Below, piece by piece: positions 50,051-50,150 of a stretch of DNA of 50,150 nucleotides (the stretch's first letter is position 1; each line of letters begins with the position of its first letter). Position numbers and translations under genes: made by a program. Where the stretch lies: positions 1-50,150 of the forward strand of contig JACRCV010000097.1 of the NCBI GenBank assembly GCA_016218825.1, in the 5' to 3' direction. Source of the DNA: Deltaproteobacteria bacterium (GTDB lineage Bacteria; Myxococcota; XYA12-FULL-58-9). The notes beneath the pieces were generated by a model, which ran no database searches, had not been told where the DNA came from, and saw only the letters and a list, made by a program, of their open reading frames with translations.

Positions 50051-50150
50051 TCACATCTTCGCATCGTCGGTCATGGCGGCGTGCTGCTTGGCGGCGGCCC
50101 AGCCAACCATCCGCTGCTGGAGGGTGTCCCATCCGCGCCAAACGGTCTGC
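50051..50150 (-). CDS. C-terminal end of an unidentified protein (partial)
   Basis: An open frame enters from the right edge and ends at TGA (50051-50053). The visible ~32 residues (TVWRGWDTLQQRMVGWAAAK, QHAAMTDDAKM) are well formed and GC3-rich, as expected for a real gene here. Too short to identify. Confidence 0.5.
   Translation of the reverse strand, partial: QTVWRGWDTLQQRMVGWAAAKQHAAMTDDAKM

Overview
The window is high-GC DNA with densely packed, often overlapping genes. It most resembles a member of the Myxococcota (myxobacteria and relatives). The strongest evidence is an adjacent mglB-mglA pair (46.0-47.1 kb) whose proteins read almost like the Myxococcus xanthus polarity switch, plus a gltD-gltE-gltF-gltG block (34.7-41.4 kb) of the Agl-Glt gliding machinery. 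Very large secreted Ig-like/FG-GAP proteins, PEGA and AgmX/PglI-type domains and abundant TPR proteins fit the same group. I cannot assign a genus.

Layout. 0-2.3 kb: a PEGA/CsgG-like protein whose 5' end looks incomplete, convergent with a GT-C-type membrane glycosyltransferase. 2.4-5.6 kb: a compact, apparently undescribed RiPP-type locus. It has an S26-type serine peptidase fused to a GNAT acetyltransferase, a divergent HPr-kinase-like protein translationally coupled to a radical SAM/SPASM enzyme, and a convergent 60-residue ORF that looks like the precursor peptide (Y-x-x-P leader motif, two-cysteine tail). 5.6-15.4 kb: a minus-strand operon of spoVR, a PqqD-like RRE protein and a giant (about 2,670 aa) Ig-like/FG-GAP lipoprotein, each overlapping the next by 4 bp. 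The candidate precursor starts 7 bp after the lipoprotein stop, so it may share this transcript. The base composition changes inside the giant gene near 7.0-7.1 kb, close to the border between its Fn3-like and FG-GAP domains.

15.5-17.5 kb: a swivel-first (LeuD-LeuC order) aconitase-family protein. 17.5-22.1 kb: a cassette of two SCP2-type lipid-binding proteins, two Ala/Gly-rich helical proteins and a FadL-type outer-membrane transporter. It carries near-consensus sigma-70 promoters, palindromes and two strong terminators; lipid uptake, carriage or storage is my inference. 22.2-29.2 kb: mostly housekeeping genes (EpmA-like ligase, TrmB, QueF, HemL), with a DUF2007-rhomboid fusion, a zinc-ribbon/SH3-like membrane protein and two unknowns.

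29.2-44.7 kb: one long minus-strand gene train, probably a gliding-machinery operon. In transcription order it encodes a coiled-coil exported protein, a TPR/coiled-coil exported protein, GltD-like, GltE, GltF, GltG, a cytoplasmic coiled-coil protein, a stand-alone cyclic-nucleotide-binding domain, and a secreted protein with an FG-GAP propeller and nine Ig-like repeats. 44.8-47.1 kb: a CsgG-like signal-peptide/TM protein on the plus strand, then mglA and mglB. 47.3-49.8 kb: the classic dnaX-ybaB-recR operon with 4-bp overlaps. The last 100 bases hold the 3' end of another minus-strand gene. I found no tRNA, rRNA, CRISPR array, insertion sequence or integrase.
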